DNA from: JAIEPT01 sp038217425
Lineage (GTDB): Bacteria; Planctomycetota; Planctomycetia; Gemmatales; Gemmataceae
Direction of reading: 5' to 3'
NCBI GenBank assembly: GCA_038217425.1
Contig: JBBQPM010000037.1
Span: forward strand, 1-45,716
Length of the DNA: 45,716 nt
The notes under the pieces are model-generated. The model was not told where the DNA came from. It saw nothing but the letters and a program-made list of their open reading frames with translations, and searched no databases. A program made the translations under genes and the position numbers. Shown here in pieces: positions 42,595 to 45,716 of the stretch; position 1 is the stretch's first letter; the number at the start of each line of letters is the position of its first letter.

Positions 42595-43296
42595 ATGTCT
42601 TTGGACCGCTACCCCGCTCCGACGCCGGAACAGATACTGCCGCTCCTGGGCGAGATCGTGCGCGAAAAGGTCATCGTCGAGAAGCAGACCTTCCTCATCG
42701 CGCATCCGGCTCAGTCGGATCATCTACTCGACGCCCCGGGCGTCCGTACCGCGTTCTCGCGCGATGAATACATGCCCTACTGGGCGGAGATTTGGCCCGC
42801 CGCCCGCATGCTCGCCAAGGTCGTCATCCACGAGCCTTGGCCCGTGGGCGAAACCGCTCTCGAAATGGGCTGCGGCCTCGGCCTGGCCGGAATCGTCGCC
42901 CTCTCGCGCGGCCTGCACGTCGTCTTCAGCGACTACGATCTCTGCGCCCTCAAGTTCGCCGCCGACAACGCCCAGCTCAACGGCTACGACAATTTCACGA
43001 CTCGGCAAATCGACTGGCGCACGCCCCCGGCCGATCTGCGCGTCAAGATCATCCTGGCGTCGGACCTCATCTACGAAGCCCGCAACGTTGAGCCCGTCAT
43101 CGGCTTCATCAAGGAAGTCTTGCTGCCCGGCGGCGTCTGTCTGCTCACCGACCAGGACCGTATCCCCTCGGCAACGTTCGGCGCCGCGCTGACGGCCGCG
43201 CGGCTCGCGTTTACGACGCAGTTCGTGCGTGCGGGTGAACCGGGGGGCAAACGCTCGAAGGGGACGCTGTACCGCATCGGGCACGGAACCTGCTAG
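42595..43296 (+). CDS. Class I SAM-dependent methyltransferase
   Basis: The 233-residue protein has the SAM-binding motif LEMGCGLGLAGIVAL (near 90-105), an acidic residue at the end of strand 2 (FSDYD) and the segment IILASDLIYEARN near 145-158, which fits the METTL21/nicotinamide N-methyltransferase-like (MTF16) group, many of which methylate Lys residues in proteins. An aromatic segment YMPYWAEIWPAARML before motif I is also characteristic of this group. The target is not known. No Shine-Dalgarno is visible at the ATG (42595). It is followed after nine bases by the YgiQ gene. Confidence 0.85.
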   Translation: MSLDRYPAPTPEQILPLLGEIVREKVIVEKQTFLIAHPAQSDHLLDAPGVRTAFSRDEYMPYWAEIWPAARMLAKVVIHEPWPVGETALEMGCGLGLAGIVALSRGLHVVFSDYDLCALKFAADNAQLNGYDNFTTRQIDWRTPPADLRVKIILASDLIYEARNVEPVIGFIKEVLLPGGVCLLTDQDRIPSATFGAALTAARLAFTTQFVRAGEPGGKRSKGTLYRIGHGTC

Positions 43297-43299
43297 AAT
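43291..43299 (+). promoter_or_regulatory. Possible extended -10 element just before the YgiQ gene
   Basis: TGC followed by TAGAAT (43294-43299) forms an extended -10 pattern; transcription would start about at the ATG (43306). There is no recognisable -35 at the right distance. The hexamer includes the stop codon of the methyltransferase gene, so it may be fortuitous. Confidence 0.25.
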
Positions 43300-43305
43300 A
43301 GCCTC

Positions 43306-45399
43306 ATGAATGCTGCTCCAATTCGAATGTCGCTCCCCCTCTGGCAAGAGCGTTTTGCCTCGCCCCCCGCCCCCACCTCACGCAAGGAGATGGCCGAGCG
43401 CGGTTGGGACGCCGTCGACGTCGTCTTCGTCACCGGCGACGCCTACGTCGATCACCCTAGCTTCGCCATGGCGATCCTGCACCGCGTCCTCGAACAGGCA
43501 GGCTATCGCGTCGCGATTCTCAGCCAACCCGATTGGCACTCGGCCGATCCCTGGCGGCAGTTCGGGCGTCCGCGCCTGTTCTTCGGCATCTCGGCCGGGA
43601 ACATGGACTCGATGATCAACCATTACACCGCCAACAAGAAAGTCCGCAACGACGACGCCTACTCCCCCGGCGGCAAGATCGGTCTGCGCCCCGACCGCGC
43701 CACGCTTCCTTACTGCCACCGTGCTCGCGAAGCCTTCCCGGGCGTGCCGATCATCGCCGGCGGCGTCGAAGCGTCGCTGCGCCGGCTCGCCCATTACGAC
43801 TACTGGAGCGACACCGTTCGCAAGTCGATCCTCCTCGACGCGAAGGCCGACCTCGTCGTCTTCGGCATGGGCGAACAGGCGATCGTCGAAATCGCCCAGC
43901 GCCTCGCCGCGGGCCAGACCGTCAAGGATCTGCGCGACATGCGCGGCATCGCGTACCTCCTCGGCGCCAGCGAAGCCGTCCCCGTCGCCGAGCAGCCTCG
44001 GGCCGAGCGCAACACGCCCGAAGGCTTCGTGCATCTCGATTCTCCGCGCGGCGGTTTTCCCGAGCGGTTCTGCTTGTTGCCGTCGTTCGAGGAAGTGAAG
44101 GCGGACAAGGCGAAGTTCGTACGCGCCACGCGCATGATCCACATCAACACGAACCCGTTCAACGCCTGGCCGCTGGTGCAGTTTCACGACCGCCAGGCCG
44201 TCGTCGCCACGCCGCCGGCGCTGCCGATCGCCGAGAGCGAGATGGACCGCATCTACGATTTGCCCTACACACGCCGGCCGCACGCGAGCTACGCCGAGGC
44301 CATCCCCGCCTACGAGATGATCAAGGATTCGGTGACCATCATGCGCGGCTGTTTCGGCGGCTGCACCTTCTGCTCGATCACCACGCATCAGGGCCGAACG
44401 ATCCAGTCACGCTCGCAGGATTCGATTCTCAAGGAGATCCGCAAGCTCGCCGCCGACCCCGACTTCAAAGGGACGATCAGCGACATCGGCGGCCCCACTG
44501 CGAACATGTACCAGATGCGCTGCACCCGCCCCGAAGTCGAGGCCAAGTGCAAACGCCTGTCGTGCGTCCATCCCACCATCTGCAAACTCCTCGGCACCGA
44601 TCACGGCCCGCTCGTGCAGCTCATGCGCCGCGCCCGCACCGAGCCCGGCATCCGCAAGATCCTGGTCGCTTCCGGCATCCGCATGGACCTCGCCCAGCTC
44701 GATCCCGAGTACATGAAAGACCTGGCCACACACCACGTCGGCGGCCATCTCAAGGTCGCGCCGGAACATACCGACACGCGCGTGCTCGAACTGATGAAGA
44801 AGCCGGCGAACGTCAACTTCGAGGGCTTCGCCGAGGTCTTCAACCAGGCGTCGAAGGACGCGGGCAAACCGAAGCAGACGATCGTGCCGTACTACATCGC
44901 CAGCCATCCCGGCTCGGACTTGGCCGCGATGATCGACCTGGCGATCTTCCTCAAGCGAAACGGCTATCGTCCCGATCAAGTGCAGGACTTCATCCCGGCG
45001 CCGTTCGACATCGCGACGTGCATGTACTACACCGGCATCGACCCGATGACCGGCAAGGAAGTCTACTCCGCCCATGCCCTCAAGGATCGCCGGATGCAGC
45101 GGGCGCTGCTGCAGTTCTTCAAGCCGGAGAATTACTTCGAGGTGCGCAAGGCGCTGGAGGAAGCGGGCCGACGCGACCTGATCGGCGGCGGCTGCGATTG
45201 TTTGATCCCGAGCCAACCGCCCAAGGTAGCGATCGAAGAACGGAGAAGCCGGGCCAACGACGCGGCCCGAGGCGACCATTATCATGCGGTCGCGAACCCT
45301 GCAAAGGGGGAGCCGGCGGGTGAGCGTGGTTTGCCCAATCAGGGCTACCGGCCGGGGCGCACGTCCGCGAGGCGCTGGGGCAAGAAATCCAAGGGATAG
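43306..45399 (+). CDS. ygiQ: YgiQ-family radical SAM protein
   Basis: The 697-residue protein has the YgiQ architecture: an N-terminal domain with a cobalamin-binding-like fold (LPLWQERF, then VDVVFVTGDAYVDHPSFA), a radical SAM core with C349, C353 and C356 in RGCFGGCTFCSI (CxxxCxxC) that hold the [4Fe-4S] cluster, and a C-terminal helical part with YSAHALKDRRMQRALLQFF. The segment CTRPEVEAKCKRLSCVHPTICKLLGTDH between them carries four more Cys, as is usual for the family. YgiQ proteins are conserved but their reaction is, as far as I know, not established. The ATG at 43306 has no Shine-Dalgarno; an ATG at 43327 is possible. Confidence 0.95.
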   Translation: MNAAPIRMSLPLWQERFASPPAPTSRKEMAERGWDAVDVVFVTGDAYVDHPSFAMAILHRVLEQAGYRVAILSQPDWHSADPWRQFGRPRLFFGISAGNMDSMINHYTANKKVRNDDAYSPGGKIGLRPDRATLPYCHRAREAFPGVPIIAGGVEASLRRLAHYDYWSDTVRKSILLDAKADLVVFGMGEQAIVEIAQRLAAGQTVKDLRDMRGIAYLLGASEAVPVAEQPRAERNTPEGFVHLDSPRGGFPERFCLLPSFEEVKADKAKFVRATRMIHINTNPFNAWPLVQFHDRQAVVATPPALPIAESEMDRIYDLPYTRRPHASYAEAIPAYEMIKDSVTIMRGCFGGCTFCSITTHQGRTIQSRSQDSILKEIRKLAADPDFKGTISDIGGPTANMYQMRCTRPEVEAKCKRLSCVHPTICKLLGTDHGPLVQLMRRARTEPGIRKILVASGIRMDLAQLDPEYMKDLATHHVGGHLKVAPEHTDTRVLELMKKPANVNFEGFAEVFNQASKDAGKPKQTIVPYYIASHPGSDLAAMIDLAIFLKRNGYRPDQVQDFIPAPFDIATCMYYTGIDPMTGKEVYSAHALKDRRMQRALLQFFKPENYFEVRKALEEAGRRDLIGGGCDCLIPSQPPKVAIEERRSRANDAARGDHYHAVANPAKGEPAGERGLPNQGYRPGRTSARRWGKKSKG

Positions 45400-45456
45400 T
45401 CGTAGGGGACCGATCCACATCGCCGACTATTTTTTTCACCAACGGAGGGAAGTAAC

Positions 45457-45716
45457 ATGAGGATGATGATCACCGTTTCGGTGCTGGGACTTTGGGCAAT
45501 GGTCGGCCGTGCCGGAGAGCCACCAATGTGGCCGCAGTTCCGCGGCCCTAACGGGTCGGGAGTGGCGGACGGGCAGCACCCGCCCGTTGAGTTCGGTCCG
45601 ACGAAAAATCTCAAGTGGAAAGTGAAAGCGCCGAGCGGTCTCTCCTCGCCAATCATTGCCGGAGACAAACTCGTCATCGCCGCGTTTGAGGACGGCAAGC
45701 TCTACACGGTGGCGTA
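45457..45716 (+). CDS. PQQ-like beta-propeller repeat protein, partial (3' end beyond window)
   Basis: The visible 86 residues start with a signal peptide (cleavage near VGRAG, residue 18-20), then WPQFRGPNGSGVAD and LKWKVKAPSGLSSPIIAGDKL, the opening of a PQQ-like (BamB/quinoprotein dehydrogenase-like) beta-propeller. Secreted proteins of this type occur in very many copies in planctomycetes; most have no assigned substrate. A GGAGGG site lies seven bases before the ATG at 45457. No methanol-dehydrogenase motif can be judged from so short a fragment. The gene probably has its own promoter, after a T-rich tract at 45430-45437. Confidence 0.85.
   Translation, partial: MRMMITVSVLGLWAMVGRAGEPPMWPQFRGPNGSGVADGQHPPVEFGPTKNLKWKVKAPSGLSSPIIAGDKLVIAAFEDGKLYTVA

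Noticed and set aside
43533..45323. Long plus-strand frame (596 codons) inside the YgiQ gene
   Set aside because: Its Arg-rich product is the shifted reading of the YgiQ gene, which has the radical SAM motif and full length.
1..45716. CRISPR arrays, tRNA or rRNA genes, phage or insertion-sequence transposase genes
   Set aside because: I looked for regularly spaced repeats, cloverleaf signatures and transposase motifs by eye and found none; a computed scan (for example tRNAscan-SE, CRISPR finder) could overrule this.

Overview
The window is GC-rich, densely coded DNA from a Gram-negative-type bacterium, most likely a planctomycete (Planctomycetota, perhaps Gemmatales). The evidence is the gene families: two porins whose mature N-termini are proline-rich and then Lys/Glu/Ala-rich, a Cys-rich secreted protein, a start of a PQQ-like beta-propeller protein with a WPQFRGPNGSG motif, a long DUF2309/DabA protein, and outer-membrane export systems (TolC, RND, type I). 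The taxon is an inference; there is no rRNA or other marker gene here. No tRNA, rRNA, CRISPR array, phage or transposase gene was seen.

Layout. 1-4130 (minus): a small LEA-like protein (partial), then a tight three-gene operon of a DUF697 GTPase, a membrane-anchored GTPase and a YihY/BrkB membrane protein. 4376-6136 (plus): an ABCD/SbmA-type ABC transporter. 6147-10923 (minus): a CHASE3 histidine kinase, a stand-alone receiver and a hybrid kinase in one operon. 11082-15781: a Cys-rich secreted protein, then two divergent OprP-like porins, with a clear terminator and a REP-like inverted repeat. 16017-21152 (plus): a complete type I secretion trio (ABC exporter with a degenerate C39 domain, HlyD adaptor, TolC) without an evident substrate.

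21154-28699 (minus): an inorganic-carbon cluster, in transcription order SulP transporter, DabB (NuoL-like), a second NuoM-like membrane subunit, and DabA with its zinc/carbonic-anhydrase-like residues intact. 28881-29773 holds a small secreted protein and a decayed carboxymuconolactone-decarboxylase-like gene. 29785-33312 (minus) is a phosphate operon: DUF47/PhoU-like, Pit transporter, PhoR-like kinase. 33613-35877 (plus), divergent from it, is a SulP transporter fused to a beta-carbonic anhydrase. Bicarbonate/CO2 handling (DAB, SulP, SulP-CA) and phosphate uptake are thus packed into about 15 kb.

35889-42031: a TolC-type gene divergent from an RND pump and its lipoprotein adaptor, together a tripartite efflux system. 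42120-45716 (plus): a YceK-like lipoprotein, a class I methyltransferase, a YgiQ radical SAM protein, and the start of the PQQ-like repeat protein.

The points most worth following are the DAB locus with two different antiporter-like subunits (one lacking the usual channel lysine), the clustering of that locus with SulP and SulP-CA genes, and the GTPase pair coupled to a BrkB protein. Starts were chosen by Shine-Dalgarno match and by where family homology or a signal peptide begins; where this was ambiguous the entry says so.
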